Positions 7,851 through 19,822 are shown, counted from the stretch's first letter. The stretch: DNA of 64,000 nt from Pseudomonadota bacterium (GCA_023391815.1 JAEWAF010000105.1:62001-126000); one strand, 5' to 3'. Program-made: numbers and translations. The notes: generated by a model from the sequence alone, not told the origin.

Positions 7851-9472
7851 GGCAGCACCTCGGTGGTCGGCAGCACCGCGCGCATATAGGCGCCCGGCTC
7901 ATGCAGCCAATCCGCCGCGAGATCCAGATAGGTCATCACCGGGCCCGCCAAGACCGTCATCGTCACGCATAACAGAATCAGAAACGCGACCGGCATGGCC
8001 TCGATGAAACGCAGTCTCGGCGTGGTCCGTCCCGTCGACCAGAAACTGCGCATGCCGCGCTTCGTCAGCGCGATCAGTGCTGCAAAACCGGCCGCGAGCA
8101 AGGACACGATCAGCAGCCACGCGTCCATGGAAGATTGATCCATGGCCGCACCGAGCAACGCCGAGATCATCGAGAACTTGGCGATGAAGCCCACCAGCGG
8201 CGGCAGGCCGGTCGTGAGTATCGTGCAGCTCACGAACGCCATGCCCAGGAACGCCAGCGCGGCGGGAATCGCGACGCCGACCTCGTCGAGCTCGTTATCG
8301 CCGACCTCATGCGGCTCGCCCGCCATGAAGGCCGTGTAAGTCGTCGGCTGCGGCGCCATCGTTTCCGTGACCGAGTTGACTCGCAGCCGCTCGGTCATGC
8401 CCGCGATGAGAAAGAACGCCGTGCCCGCGGGCACCGATGAAATCAAATACAGCAGCACCGGCGCGGTCGCCCCCGTTACCCCGAGCGCAACGACCGCGAG
8501 CAACGTCCCCGAAGAAACAATCACCGAGTACGCGACCAGCCGCGTCAACTGTTTCGCCGCGAGCATGCCGACGATGCCGAACCACATCGTCGCCACGGTG
8601 CCATAGAACAGCCATGGCCCGGCAAACGGCGCCGGCGCTTCGGGAACCGCCAGCAGCGAGCCCATGCGCAACAGCGCATAAACACCGACCTTGGTCAGGA
8701 TCGCGAACATCGCCGCGACCGGTGGACTGGCGGCGGTGTAGGTCGTCGTCAGCCAGAAGTTGAGCGGCCAGATGCCGGCCTTGATCAGAAACGCGATGCC
8801 GAGAATGCCGACGCCCGCTTCGAACAAACTGCGATCCCCTGGCGCCATCGCCGCCCATTGCACGCCCAGATCCGCCATGTTCAGCGTGCCCGCGACGCCA
8901 TAGATCAACGCCACGCCGATCAGAAAGATCAACGAGCCCGTCAGGTTCACGGCGACGTAGTGCAAGCCGGCCTTCACGCGCACGACGTTCGAGCCGTGTA
9001 ACAGCAGACCGTAAGACGCCGACAGCAAGATCTCGAAGAACACGAACAGGTTGAACAGATCGCCGGTGAGGAACGCACCGTTCAAGCCCATGAACAGGAA
9101 CTGGAGCATCGAGTGGTAATGCACACCGATGCGGTCCCATCGCGCCAGGGAATAGATATGCACCGGTAGCGCGATCGCCGCATTCAACGCCAGCATCAAT
9201 GCGGACAATCGATCGACGACCAGCACGATGCCGTACGGCGCGATCCATCCGCCCAGCGCGTACACCTCGACACCGTGCTCGAGCAGGCCAGGCTGCGGAT
9301 AGATCAGGCGATACAACAGATACGCCGCGATCGCCACCTGAGCGAGCGTCGTGAACACCGCGATCGACGACCGCAACACCGTGCGCTGCTGCGGTAGAAA
9401 CAACAGCAACGCGCCGCTCACGAGCGGCAGCACGATTGGCAGAACCGGCAGATGCCGCAGCAACGTGCTCAT
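7847..9472 (-). CDS. mrpD: Na+/H+ antiporter subunit D (MrpD/MnhD), NuoN-like proton channel
   Basis: This 541-residue protein has about 14 transmembrane segments and belongs to the proton-pumping NADH dehydrogenase subunit family (NuoL/M/N fold). Features include the HYHSMLQFLFMGLNGAFLTGDLFNLFVFFE stretch around residues 117-147 with the conserved TM5 Glu, and the Lys-bearing helix AFLIKAGIWPLNFWL near 227. MrpD is one of two antiporter-like subunits that carry protons. The loop at ~380-400 (QPTTYTAFMAGEPHEVGDNELDE) is acidic and variable. It overlaps mrpC and mrpE by 4 bp. Confidence 0.95.
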   Translation of the reverse strand: MSTLLRHLPVLPIVLPLVSGALLLFLPQQRTVLRSSIAVFTTLAQVAIAAYLLYRLIYPQPGLLEHGVEVYALGGWIAPYGIVLVVDRLSALMLALNAAIALPVHIYSLARWDRIGVHYHSMLQFLFMGLNGAFLTGDLFNLFVFFEILLSASYGLLLHGSNVVRVKAGLHYVAVNLTGSLIFLIGVALIYGVAGTLNMADLGVQWAAMAPGDRSLFEAGVGILGIAFLIKAGIWPLNFWLTTTYTAASPPVAAMFAILTKVGVYALLRMGSLLAVPEAPAPFAGPWLFYGTVATMWFGIVGMLAAKQLTRLVAYSVIVSSGTLLAVVALGVTGATAPVLLYLISSVPAGTAFFLIAGMTERLRVNSVTETMAPQPTTYTAFMAGEPHEVGDNELDEVGVAIPAALAFLGMAFVSCTILTTGLPPLVGFIAKFSMISALLGAAMDQSSMDAWLLIVSLLAAGFAALIALTKRGMRSFWSTGRTTPRLRFIEAMPVAFLILLCVTMTVLAGPVMTYLDLAADWLHEPGAYMRAVLPTTEVLP

Positions 9473-9813
9473 TCGCTCTTCTCCACGCCGTCGACGTGGT
9501 CGGTCCCGGTGAAGCCGCGCGACGCGATCAACATCACCAGGAACAACGCCGTGGTCGCGAATCCGATGACGATGGCGGTCAACACCAGCGCCTGCGGAAT
9601 GGGATCGTCATAGAGCGACGCGTCGGCGATGACGTTGGGATCGATCAGCGGCGGTCGGTCGAGCGTCAGCCGTCCCATCGCGAAAATAAACAAGTTGGTC
9701 GCGTAGGACAGCAGCGCGAGCCCGAGAATCACCTGAAACGTACGTGGCCGTAACAGCAGCCACACACCACAGGCGCACAGGATTCCGACTGCGAGGGAAT
9801 AGATGAGCTCCAT
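9469..9813 (-). CDS. mrpC: Na+/H+ antiporter subunit C (MrpC/MnhC), NuoK-like
   Basis: This 114-residue protein has three transmembrane helices (2-21, 28-48 and 74-97) and resembles NuoK. Motifs include GLALLSYATNLFIFAMG near 31 and the DPIPQALVLTAIVIGFATTA segment (70-89) that is characteristic of MrpC. The ATG at 9813 overlaps the mrpA stop by 4 bp, and its own stop overlaps the mrpD start. A longer in-frame extension would run far into mrpA and is rejected. Confidence 0.95.
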   Translation of the reverse strand: MELIYSLAVGILCACGVWLLLRPRTFQVILGLALLSYATNLFIFAMGRLTLDRPPLIDPNVIADASLYDDPIPQALVLTAIVIGFATTALFLVMLIASRGFTGTDHVDGVEKSE

Positions 9814-12713
9814 CAGCGAACCATCCTGACGCTGGTCAATTGCTCGGCTTCCGCCGGCCGGCGATGACTGCGCAGCGACTGATGCGCCAGCGCAATCAAC
9901 ATCAATGTCGTTGTGCCCACGACGAGCAGGTACACGCCGAGATCGAACACCAGCACGCTCGACAGATGCAGCTTGCCCAACAACGGCAACTTGGGCTCCC
10001 AAACGATCGCGGACATAAACGGCAACGACGCAAACCACGCAAGGCAGCCGGCGCCGGCCGCGCACAGCAACCCGCCCCCGATCCAATACTGCGGATGAAT
10101 GCGCAGCCGCGACTCCACCCACAACGTGCCATTGACCAGGTACTGCGCGATGAATCCTGTCGCCATCACGAGGCCGCCGACGAACCCGCCGCCGGGCGCG
10201 TTGTGACCTCGTAACAGGAAGAACACCGAGACCACCCCGGCGATCGGCAACAACAATCGTCCGATGATGGCCGGCACGAGCATCACGCCTCGTGGAACCG
10301 CATCGCGCGGATCGGGCAACTCGCGCGCCGGATCGCGTTTCTCCGCCGAGGTCGTCACGACCTCCGGTGCCGGTCGGAATCGACGCAACAACTTGTAGAT
10401 CGTGAGCGCGACGATGCCGAGCACCGTGATCTCGCCGAACGTGTCGAAGCCACGGAAATCGACCAGGATCACGTTGACGATGTTGTGCCCGCCTCCGCCC
10501 GGCAAGGTGTTTTTCACGATGAAATCCCGGATGCCCGGGCCCGCCGGCTTGGTGAGCACCTCGTAAGCGAGCACCGCCATGCCGAGGCCCGCGATGATTG
10601 CGAGCGTGGCATCGCGGACGCGACGAGCACGAGCGCGTACTGAGTCCCGATTCCGCAGCTCCAGCGGCATTCGTTTCGGCATCCACCGCAATCCGAGCAG
10701 CAGCAACACGGTCGTCACCACTTCGACGCTCACCTGCGTCAAGGCGAGATCGGGTGCGGAGAACCAGGCGAACGTGAGCGACGTGACCAATCCGGCCGTG
10801 CCGACCATGATCAACGCCGCCAGCCGATGAAACTTTGCCTGCAACGCCGCGCCGACCGCGCAGGCCGCACCGACCAGCCATAACAACGCGAAGGCCGGAT
10901 CGATTTGGGTCAGGGCGGTGGTGAGATCGAAGTTCAATCGTCCGACCGTCGCGACGATCGTAGCGGCGATCACAGCGATCACGATCAACGCCAGCTGCGT
11001 CTGCAACCGCGTGGAAGAGATGGCACGCACCAACATGCCCGCGGCGCGAATCATTCGAACCTGCACGATACTGAATGCCCGTTTGCCATCGAAGCGGCGG
11101 AACAACGGAGCCAGCACACCCTCGGGATGCCCCAGACGCGTCAGCCATGCATGAATCAACAAACCGCCGAGGAAAGCCGCCGCGCTCATCAGCAACGGCG
11201 TATTCAACCCATGCCAGACCTTGAGGCTGTACTGAGGCATGCGGATATCCCCGAGAATCGCCCGAGTCGCAAGCTCCAGCACCGGGCCGACCGTGCGCGC
11301 GGGCAAGATGCCCACCAGCAAACAGAGCAAGACCAGCGTAGCGCTAGGCACGAGCATCCAACGCGTCGGCTCGTGCGGCGTTCGCGGCAATTCTCCGGGC
11401 GCCGTTCCAAAGAACACCTGACGGACGAAACGCGCGGAGTACGCGACGCTGAACATGCCAGCCAGAATCGCGGTCGCCGGCAGGGCGATCCGCAACCACA
11501 ACTCCTCGCCCGCGAAGATGGTCTCCGCGAAGAACATCTCCTTCGACAAGAACCCGTTCAACAGCGGCACACCGGCCATCGCCGCTGCCGCGACCAGCGC
11601 GAGCGTCGCGGTGATCGGCATCGCGTGATACAGACCGCCCAGACGTTTCAGATCGCGCGTACCGGTCTCGTGATCCACGATGCCCGCCGCCATGAACAGC
11701 GACGCCTTGAAAGTCGCGTGGTTCAGCATGTGGAACACGGCCGCCACCAGCGCGAGCGTGCTGTTCATGCCGAGCAGCAACGTGATGAGCCCAAGATGGC
11801 TGATGGTGGAATATGCCAGCACGCCTTTCATGTCGCGCTGGAACGTCGCGGCGTACGCGCCGACCAGCAACGACGCCAGACCCGCGCTACAGACGATGCC
11901 GAACCAAAGATTGGTCCCCGACAACACCGGCCACATGCGAGCCAGCAGAAATACGCCGGCTTTGACCATGGTCGCCGAGTGCAGATAGGCCGACACCGGC
12001 GTCGGCGCCGCCATCGCGCGCGGCAGCCAGAAATGAAACGGAAACTGCGCGCTCTTGGTGAACGCCCCGAGCAGCGTCAGCGACAAAATCCATGGATAAA
12101 GGGCATGCGCGCGAATCGCATCGGCCGCGGCGATCACACGATCCAGGTCATAGCTGCCTGCGATGTGACCCATCATCAGCACCGCAGCCAGCAGGCACAT
12201 GCCGCCGGCCGCAGTGACGGTCAGCGCCATGCGCGCGCCAGATCTCGCGTCCGCCCGGTGATACCAGTAAGCGATCAGCACGAACGAGGTGAAGCTGGTC
12301 AGTTCCCAGAACATCACCAGCTGGATCAGGTTGCCCGAGAGCACCACGCCGAGCATCGAGCCCATGAAAGCCAGCAGGAACGAGAAGAAGCGCGGCACCG
12401 GATCGGCCGGCGACATGTAATAGCGCGCATAAAGCACCACCAGCGCGCCGATGACGGTCACCATCATGGCGAACATCCAGGCGAAGCCGTCGAGGCGCAG
12501 CCCGAACGTCAGACCGTATTGCGGTAGCCAGTCCACCGCCACTTGCACGACGCGCCCTGCCACCATGTCCGGGTAGAACGCCGCCAGTATCGCCGCGCAG
12601 GAAATCGCAACGGCGCCCGCGAGCCAGGCTTCCACGTTACGGGCGTTGGCCCGCAGGAGCGCCGCGCCCAGGGCGCCGACGAAGGGTAAGATCAAGACGA
12701 GATAGAGCATCAT
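9813..12713 (-). CDS. mrpA: Na+/H+ antiporter subunit A fused to subunit B (MrpAB/MnhAB)
   Basis: The largest Mrp subunit (966 residues from ATG 12713) combines three parts. Residues ~1-500 form a NuoL-like antiporter module (LVMFWELTSFTSFVLIAYW near 131, TKSAQFPFHFWLPRAMAAPTPVSAYLHSATMVKAG near 220). Next is a middle MrpB-like membrane domain, and the C-terminal ~150 residues correspond to MrpB itself (LRGHNAPGGGFVGGLVMATGF near 815). Fused A and B subunits define group 2 mrp operons, and no separate mrpB follows. The chosen ATG begins MMLYLVLILPFVGALGA; a GTG at 12755 would add 14 polar residues. The divergent ettA starts 213 bp away. Confidence 0.93.
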   Translation of the reverse strand: MMLYLVLILPFVGALGAALLRANARNVEAWLAGAVAISCAAILAAFYPDMVAGRVVQVAVDWLPQYGLTFGLRLDGFAWMFAMMVTVIGALVVLYARYYMSPADPVPRFFSFLLAFMGSMLGVVLSGNLIQLVMFWELTSFTSFVLIAYWYHRADARSGARMALTVTAAGGMCLLAAVLMMGHIAGSYDLDRVIAAADAIRAHALYPWILSLTLLGAFTKSAQFPFHFWLPRAMAAPTPVSAYLHSATMVKAGVFLLARMWPVLSGTNLWFGIVCSAGLASLLVGAYAATFQRDMKGVLAYSTISHLGLITLLLGMNSTLALVAAVFHMLNHATFKASLFMAAGIVDHETGTRDLKRLGGLYHAMPITATLALVAAAAMAGVPLLNGFLSKEMFFAETIFAGEELWLRIALPATAILAGMFSVAYSARFVRQVFFGTAPGELPRTPHEPTRWMLVPSATLVLLCLLVGILPARTVGPVLELATRAILGDIRMPQYSLKVWHGLNTPLLMSAAAFLGGLLIHAWLTRLGHPEGVLAPLFRRFDGKRAFSIVQVRMIRAAGMLVRAISSTRLQTQLALIVIAVIAATIVATVGRLNFDLTTALTQIDPAFALLWLVGAACAVGAALQAKFHRLAALIMVGTAGLVTSLTFAWFSAPDLALTQVSVEVVTTVLLLLGLRWMPKRMPLELRNRDSVRARARRVRDATLAIIAGLGMAVLAYEVLTKPAGPGIRDFIVKNTLPGGGGHNIVNVILVDFRGFDTFGEITVLGIVALTIYKLLRRFRPAPEVVTTSAEKRDPARELPDPRDAVPRGVMLVPAIIGRLLLPIAGVVSVFFLLRGHNAPGGGFVGGLVMATGFIAQYLVNGTLWVESRLRIHPQYWIGGGLLCAAGAGCLAWFASLPFMSAIVWEPKLPLLGKLHLSSVLVFDLGVYLLVVGTTTLMLIALAHQSLRSHRRPAEAEQLTSVRMVR

Positions 12714-12926
12714 CGGGTGCAATGCTGCACGACTCTGCTCGATGTCGGTAGCCACTTGGCGACAGTGGTCGCTCCGACCACGCTCGCCGGTAGGGATTGC
12801 ACGCGATGGAACGGCGGTCGCCGCGGGTCGCTAAGCCGCAAATCCGTCAATCCGCTGTATCATTCCGGCCCCTTGCGCAATTTGCGCGCCCCGTACGAAC
12901 CGAGCCCGCGAGCGAGCCCGAGAGCT

Positions 12927-14603
<1,677 letters not shown>

Positions 14604-14657
14604 GGCCATTCCGCATGAGGCGAGACGCATGATGGCAGTGACAGGGATGGTTGAAGC

Positions 14658-15311
14658 GTGATCTCCAACGCGGTCATTCTGGTCATTGCCATCTTCGGAT
14701 TGTTGCTGCTGATACTGGCGTGCCAGCGGCTGTTCCGCGCCCGCTTCCTCGCCGCGGGCGGCAGCGCCTTCACCGGCGCGCTACTTCTCGCCATCGCCGC
14801 GTTGTTATTCGTGGTTTCGTTGAACCTGCGCACGTACGCTCAGCTGACGCTCGAGCGTCCCGTGGCGGAGATCGTGTTCGAGCAGCGCGGCCCGCAGACC
14901 TTCAACGCGACGCTCACGCAGGTCCCGAGCGGCGAGATTCAAATGTTTGTTTTGTCCGGCGACGAGTGGCAGCTCGACGCGCGCGTCTTGAAGTGGAAAG
15001 GCTGGGCGAACCTGTTCGGTCTCGACGCGCAGTATCGATTGGAGCGCGTCAGCGGACGTTATCGCGACATCACGCAAGAGCGCACCGCCGAGCGCACCGT
15101 CTACCCACTGGCCGAGAATCCGGGGCTGGACCTCTGGCAACTCACGTTGGACAAGCCCGATCGCCTGCCCTTCGTCGACGCGGTCTACGGAAACGCCGCG
15201 TACATGCCGATGTCGGACGGCGCGCGCTATGAGGTCACGATCTCACAAACCGGACTGATCGCTCGGCCGGTCAACACGGCGGCTCAGCAAGCCGCCGGGA
15301 GTTGGAAATAA
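14658..15311 (+). CDS. Uncharacterised inner-membrane protein with two N-terminal helices
   Basis: I do not recognise a characterised family. The 217-residue protein has two hydrophobic segments (about 4-22 and 38-57), followed by a soluble domain of about 155 residues rich in beta-type alternation (FNATLTQVPSGEIQMFVLSG, YEVTISQTGLIARP). Similar proteins in related genomes are often loosely labelled multidrug transporter components, which this topology does not support. The likely start is GTG 14658, 54 bp after ettA. The C-terminal domain is probably periplasmic. It converges with the YidB-like gene, with only one base between the stops. Confidence 0.6.
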   Translation: MISNAVILVIAIFGLLLLILACQRLFRARFLAAGGSAFTGALLLAIAALLFVVSLNLRTYAQLTLERPVAEIVFEQRGPQTFNATLTQVPSGEIQMFVLSGDEWQLDARVLKWKGWANLFGLDAQYRLERVSGRYRDITQERTAERTVYPLAENPGLDLWQLTLDKPDRLPFVDAVYGNAAYMPMSDGARYEVTISQTGLIARPVNTAAQQAAGSWK

Positions 15312-15312
15312 C

Positions 15313-15732
15313 TCAGCCGAACAGTTTCCCGGACGATATCGCCGCAGACAGATCGTTCTGCGACGGCAGCTTGCCGTCGGGAGTGAGCTTGTCGACCACC
15401 TGCGGTAGCGCGCCGGCAAGCGCATTGGATGTTTCCGATTCGTTGAGCCCGGCTTGTGCGCTCAGATCGGCCACCTTCTCCGGCCCCAGCACCTGCTTCA
15501 CCTGATCGCCCGAGATGGGCAGGTTCTGGCCGGTGCCGATCCAGGACTGCAGCACATTGCCGAGTCCCGCGCTGTGAAAACGACTGGTGAGATGATCGAG
15601 CGCGCCGGGCTGGCCGAGCATGGACATCAGGTGGGGCAGCAACGCAGCGAGACCACCGCCGCTCTTGCCCTCGGGTTGACCTTGGCCGCGTGCTCCGCCG
15701 AGCGCGCCGGTAATTTGATCGAGCAATCCCAT
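15313..15732 (-). CDS. YidB-like protein (DUF937 family)
   Basis: This 139-residue protein begins MGLLDQITGALGG, the usual start of YidB/DUF937 proteins. It continues with a Gly/Gln-rich segment, then helices including GLGNVLQSWIGTGQNLPIS near 57 and the LGPEKVADLSAQAGLNESE block near 82 that is shared by the family. The function is unknown; no signal peptide or membrane segment is visible. The start is ATG 15732. It lies between the membrane protein (convergent) and purL (same strand, 94 bp upstream). Confidence 0.8.
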   Translation of the reverse strand: MGLLDQITGALGGARGQGQPEGKSGGGLAALLPHLMSMLGQPGALDHLTSRFHSAGLGNVLQSWIGTGQNLPISGDQVKQVLGPEKVADLSAQAGLNESETSNALAGALPQVVDKLTPDGKLPSQNDLSAAISSGKLFG

Positions 15733-15826
15733 GGCGAATCCTCCGAGGCAAAGGAGCCGCGAGTTATGCGCGCTCGGCGAGCGCGCCGGGATACGCAGAT
15801 GGGGGTCCGAATATTCTTTCGGACCG

Positions 15827-18800
15827 TCAGCCCACCCAAACGCGAGCGTTACGGAAAATTCGCATCCACGGGCTGTCTTCAGCCCAGCCGTCCGGGTGCC
15901 ACGAGTTTTGGAACGTGCGATACACGCGCTCCGGATGCGGCATCGTCAACGTCACACGCCCGTCCGGCGTCGTGATGCCGGTGAGGCCGCGAGGCGAGCC
16001 GTTCGGATTCGCGGGATAACGTTCCGTCGCATTGCCGTGGTTATCGACGAAGCGCAACGACATGAGATTCGCGCCGATGAGCGCGTCGATGTTGCCGCGA
16101 CCGGCGAAGTCCGCATAACCCTCACCGTGCGCGACGGCGATCGGCATACGCGAGCCTTCCATGCCGGCGAAGAACAGCGACGGCGACTTCACTACTTCGA
16201 CCAGGCTGAATCGACCTTCGAACTGCTCCGAGCGATTGCGCACGAACTTCGGCCAGTTCTCCGTGCCCGGAATCAGCTCGCGCAGCGCTGCCATCATCTG
16301 ACATCCGTTGCAGACGCCGAGCGAGAATGTTTCCTGTCGATGGAAGAACTTCGTGAACGAGTCGCGCAGCTGCGAGTGGAACAGAATCGACTTTGCCCAG
16401 CCCTCGCCGGCGCCGAGTACGTCGCCGTACGAGAAGCCGCCGCAGATGACCATGCCGCGGAAATCGTTCAGATCGAACCGACCGGCGACCAGGTCGGTCA
16501 TATGTACGTCGAACGGCGAGAAGCCGGCGCGATGGAACGCGGCCGCCATCTCCACGTGACTGTTCACACCCTGCTCGCGCAGGATCGCCACTTTCGGCCG
16601 AGCGCCCTTCGCGATGAACGGTGCGGCGATGTCTTCATTCAGATCGAAGCTGAGCTTGACGTTCAACCCCGGATCGTTCGGATCGGTGACCGTCTCGAAC
16701 TGTTCCTGCGCGCCGCGCGGGTTATCGCGAAGCTGCGTCATCCGGAAGCTGGTCTCCGACCATGCACGATGCAGCTCGGTGCGCGACTCATCCAGCAACG
16801 CGTCGCCGCCGGAACGAATGCGAACACGATCTTCCTTCGTCACCTTACCGATGACGCGACTCATCGTCGCGAGACCGTGACGATCCAGCGCGCTCAGCAC
16901 CGACTTCACATCGCTGGTACGGACCTGCAACACGGCGCCCAGCTCTTCGCTGAAAGCCGCGGCGACACAATCGCGCACGTCGACGCCGAGATCGACGTCC
17001 ACGCCGCAGTGGCCGGCGAACGCCATTTCGGCGAGCGTTGCAAACAAACCGCCGTCCGACCGATCGTGGTACGCGATGATCGAGCCAGCGGCGCGCAGCT
17101 CGACGATGGCCGCGAAGAAATTCGCGAGCGCTTTCGGATCGTCACAATCCGGCGCCTCGTGGCCGAGCTTGCCGAACACCTGCGCGAGACACGAGCCACC
17201 GAGTCGATCGCGGCCGGCGCCCAGATCGATCAGGACCAGCGAGCTGTCGATTTCCGGCCGCAGTTGCGGCGTGAGCGTGCGGCTGACATCGCGCACCGGC
17301 GCGAACGCCGAAACGATCAATGACAGCGGCGCGACCATGCGGCGAGGACCCTGATCGCTCTGCCAGGTCGTCTTCATCGACAACGAATCCTTGCCGACCG
17401 GAATGGTGATGCCCAGCGCCGGACAGAACTCTTCGCCGACCGCTTTCACCGTCGCATACAGATCCGCATCTTCGCCGGGCTCGCCGCAGGCGGCCATCCA
17501 GTTCGCGGATAGACGCACCTGATCGAGCGCGGCCACGTCGGCAGCGGCAATGTTCGTAACCGCCTCGCCGACCGCCATGCGACCCGACGCCGGCGCGTTC
17601 AGCAGCGCGAGCGGCGTGCGCTCGCCCATCGACATCGCTTCACCGGTGGCCGACGTGTAATCGCTGATCGTCACGGCTACGTCGCTGACCGGCACCTGCC
17701 ACGGGCCGACCATCGGATCGCGGCTGATCAAGCCGCCGACGGTGCGGTCACCGATCGTGATGAGGAATGTTTTATCCGCGATGGCGGGGAAGCGCAGCAG
17801 GCGATAGGCCGCGTCGCGCACATCCACGTTCGCACCGGTGAAGTCGTCACCGAGCGGCGGCAGACGCTTCACATCGCGCGTCATCTTCGGCGGCTTGCCG
17901 AGCATGACGTTGAGCGGCAGATCCACCGGCGGCTCTTTCAGCAACGGATCGCCGACCTTCAGCCAGCCATCCTCGGTGATGTCGCCGACCACCGAGAACG
18001 GGCAGCGCTCGCGCTCGCACAGCTCGGCGAAACGTTTCACGTCCTTGGCATCGATCAACAGCACGTAGCGCTCTTGCGCTTCGTTACACCAGATCTCGAC
18101 CGGCGACATGCCCGGCTCGACCGACGGCACGGTGCGCAGATCGATACGACCGCCGCGTCCTTCGGTGTGCGCGATCGACTCGGGGATCGCGTTGGATATA
18201 CCGCCCGCGCCGACGTCGTGAATCAGCAGGATGGGATTGTCCTTGCCCATGGCCCAGCACTGATCGATGACTTCCTGCGCGCGACGTTGAATTTCCGGGT
18301 TGCCTCGCTGCACGGACGCGAAGTCCAGATCTTCCGTGCTCGCGCCGCTGCCCACCGAGGAAGCCGCGCCACCGCCCAGACCGATGAGCATCGCGGGGCC
18401 GCCGAGCACGACAATCTTCGCACCCGGAGGAATATCCGACTTCTCCACGTGCATGCGGCGAACGTTGCCGACGCCGCCCGCGATCATGATGGGCTTGTGA
18501 TAACCGCGCAGCGTGGCGCGCGAGCCCGACTTCTCCGCTTCCAACTCGAACGTGCGGAAGTAACCGAGAATGTTCGGACGACCGAACTCATTGTTGAATG
18601 CGGCCGCGCCGAGGGGGCCCTCGACCATGATGTCCAGCGCCGACGCGATGCGCCCCGGCTTGCCGAAATCCTGTTCCCACGGTTGTTCGAAGCCGGGAAT
18701 GCGCAAGTGAGAGACGGAGAAGCCCGCGAGACCCGCTTTCGGCTTGCCGCCGCGACCGGTCGCGCCTTCGTCGCGAATTTCGCCGCCCGAGCCGGTCGCC

Positions 18801-19729
18801 GCGCCAGGAAAGGGCGAGATCGCGGTCGGGTGGTTGTGAGTCTCGACCTTCATCAGGATGTCGATGGGCTCGTCGTTGAACGCGTACGCGTGCTGATTCA
18901 CGTCGGCGAACCAGCGACGGCCGACGGGACCTTCGATCACCGCCGCGTTGTCGCGATAAGCGGAAAGCACGCCGCGCGAATTCTTTGCGTACGTGTTCTT
19001 GATCATGGCGAACAGCGACTTCGGCTGACGTTCGCCGTCGATGATCCAGTCCGCGTTGAAGATCTTGTGCCGGCAGTGCTCGGAGTTCGCCTGCGCGAAC
19101 ATCATCAATTCGACGTCGGTCGGATCGCGCCCCAGCTTCTGGAAGTTGTCGGCGAGGTAATCGATCTCGTCGGTCGACAGCGCGAGACCAAGCGATTCGT
19201 TCGCTTCGACCAGAGCGTCGCGACCACGAGCCAACAGCGGCACCGTGCTCAGCCGGCGCGGCGACTGGTGCTCGAACAACTGAGCTGCGTCGTCGTAAGA
19301 GAACACGGCCGCTTCGGTCATGCGGTCGTAGAGCGCCGGCGCCATGGCTTCGAGATCGGCGGCGGAGAGCGGCTTGGAGCCGCGAACGAAATAGGCGATG
19401 CCCCGCTCGATGCGCTCGACGGCCGCCAGTCCGCAGACCTGCGCGATGTCGGTCGCTTTGCTGGACCAGGGCGAGATCGTGCCCGGCCGCGGGATCACCA
19501 CGATCAGCTGATCGGTCGCCGCCGGCGCCGAGCTCGGTTGCGCCGGCCCGTAGCTCAGCAGCGCCTCCAGAACGCGGCGTTCGTCGGCCGTAAGCTCCCG
19601 CTGCGCTTGGACAAAATGCGTGAAGCGGGTGGTCAGGGACTCGACCGCCGGGACGCGCGAACGAAGGGCGGCAAGCAGGCGAGCGGAACGAAAATCGGAC
19701 AGAGCAGGCGCGCCAGACAGTGTCAGCAT
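15827..19729 (-). CDS. purL: Phosphoribosylformylglycinamidine synthase (large single-chain type)
   Basis: PurL carries out the fourth purine step, converting FGAR to FGAM with glutamine and ATP. The 1300-residue length matches the single-chain gammaproteobacterial form (about 1295). An N-terminal domain is followed by two AIRS-like ATP-binding halves (VETHNHPTAISPFPGAATG near 307, PVGKDSLSMKT near 785). A C-terminal class I glutaminase has nucleophile Cys in LGVCNGCQMM and catalytic His/Glu in MPHPERV. I set the start at MLTLSGAPALSDFR (19729); an upstream extension is Pro/Ala-rich and unlike the family. The antisense strand is open for long stretches only because of high GC at third positions. 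Confidence 0.97.
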   Translation of the reverse strand: MLTLSGAPALSDFRSARLLAALRSRVPAVESLTTRFTHFVQAQRELTADERRVLEALLSYGPAQPSSAPAATDQLIVVIPRPGTISPWSSKATDIAQVCGLAAVERIERGIAYFVRGSKPLSAADLEAMAPALYDRMTEAAVFSYDDAAQLFEHQSPRRLSTVPLLARGRDALVEANESLGLALSTDEIDYLADNFQKLGRDPTDVELMMFAQANSEHCRHKIFNADWIIDGERQPKSLFAMIKNTYAKNSRGVLSAYRDNAAVIEGPVGRRWFADVNQHAYAFNDEPIDILMKVETHNHPTAISPFPGAATGSGGEIRDEGATGRGGKPKAGLAGFSVSHLRIPGFEQPWEQDFGKPGRIASALDIMVEGPLGAAAFNNEFGRPNILGYFRTFELEAEKSGSRATLRGYHKPIMIAGGVGNVRRMHVEKSDIPPGAKIVVLGGPAMLIGLGGGAASSVGSGASTEDLDFASVQRGNPEIQRRAQEVIDQCWAMGKDNPILLIHDVGAGGISNAIPESIAHTEGRGGRIDLRTVPSVEPGMSPVEIWCNEAQERYVLLIDAKDVKRFAELCERERCPFSVVGDITEDGWLKVGDPLLKEPPVDLPLNVMLGKPPKMTRDVKRLPPLGDDFTGANVDVRDAAYRLLRFPAIADKTFLITIGDRTVGGLISRDPMVGPWQVPVSDVAVTISDYTSATGEAMSMGERTPLALLNAPASGRMAVGEAVTNIAAADVAALDQVRLSANWMAACGEPGEDADLYATVKAVGEEFCPALGITIPVGKDSLSMKTTWQSDQGPRRMVAPLSLIVSAFAPVRDVSRTLTPQLRPEIDSSLVLIDLGAGRDRLGGSCLAQVFGKLGHEAPDCDDPKALANFFAAIVELRAAGSIIAYHDRSDGGLFATLAEMAFAGHCGVDVDLGVDVRDCVAAAFSEELGAVLQVRTSDVKSVLSALDRHGLATMSRVIGKVTKEDRVRIRSGGDALLDESRTELHRAWSETSFRMTQLRDNPRGAQEQFETVTDPNDPGLNVKLSFDLNEDIAAPFIAKGARPKVAILREQGVNSHVEMAAAFHRAGFSPFDVHMTDLVAGRFDLNDFRGMVICGGFSYGDVLGAGEGWAKSILFHSQLRDSFTKFFHRQETFSLGVCNGCQMMAALRELIPGTENWPKFVRNRSEQFEGRFSLVEVVKSPSLFFAGMEGSRMPIAVAHGEGYADFAGRGNIDALIGANLMSLRFVDNHGNATERYPANPNGSPRGLTGITTPDGRVTLTMPHPERVYRTFQNSWHPDGWAEDSPWMRIFRNARVWVG

Positions 19730-19822
19730 GCGATGCGGAGGGGGCAGCGGAACGGGCGCGAATGATACCGGAAATGCCGGCGGAAATGCGGCCGGCACGC
19801 GGCCCGAAACGGCCTGCAAACG

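Noticed and set aside
9469..11148. Single 559-codon frame covering mrpC
   Set aside because: Only the last 114 codons match MrpC. The rest is an out-of-frame reading of mrpA.
10905..12527. 540-codon open frame opposite mrpA
   Set aside because: It is antisense to a transmembrane-rich gene and is extremely Arg/Gln/His-rich, as expected from reading hydrophobic codons backwards.
18074..19765. 563-codon open frame opposite purL
   Set aside because: It is a shadow of purL codons; the Arg/Asp-rich sequence shows no family features and purL is intact.
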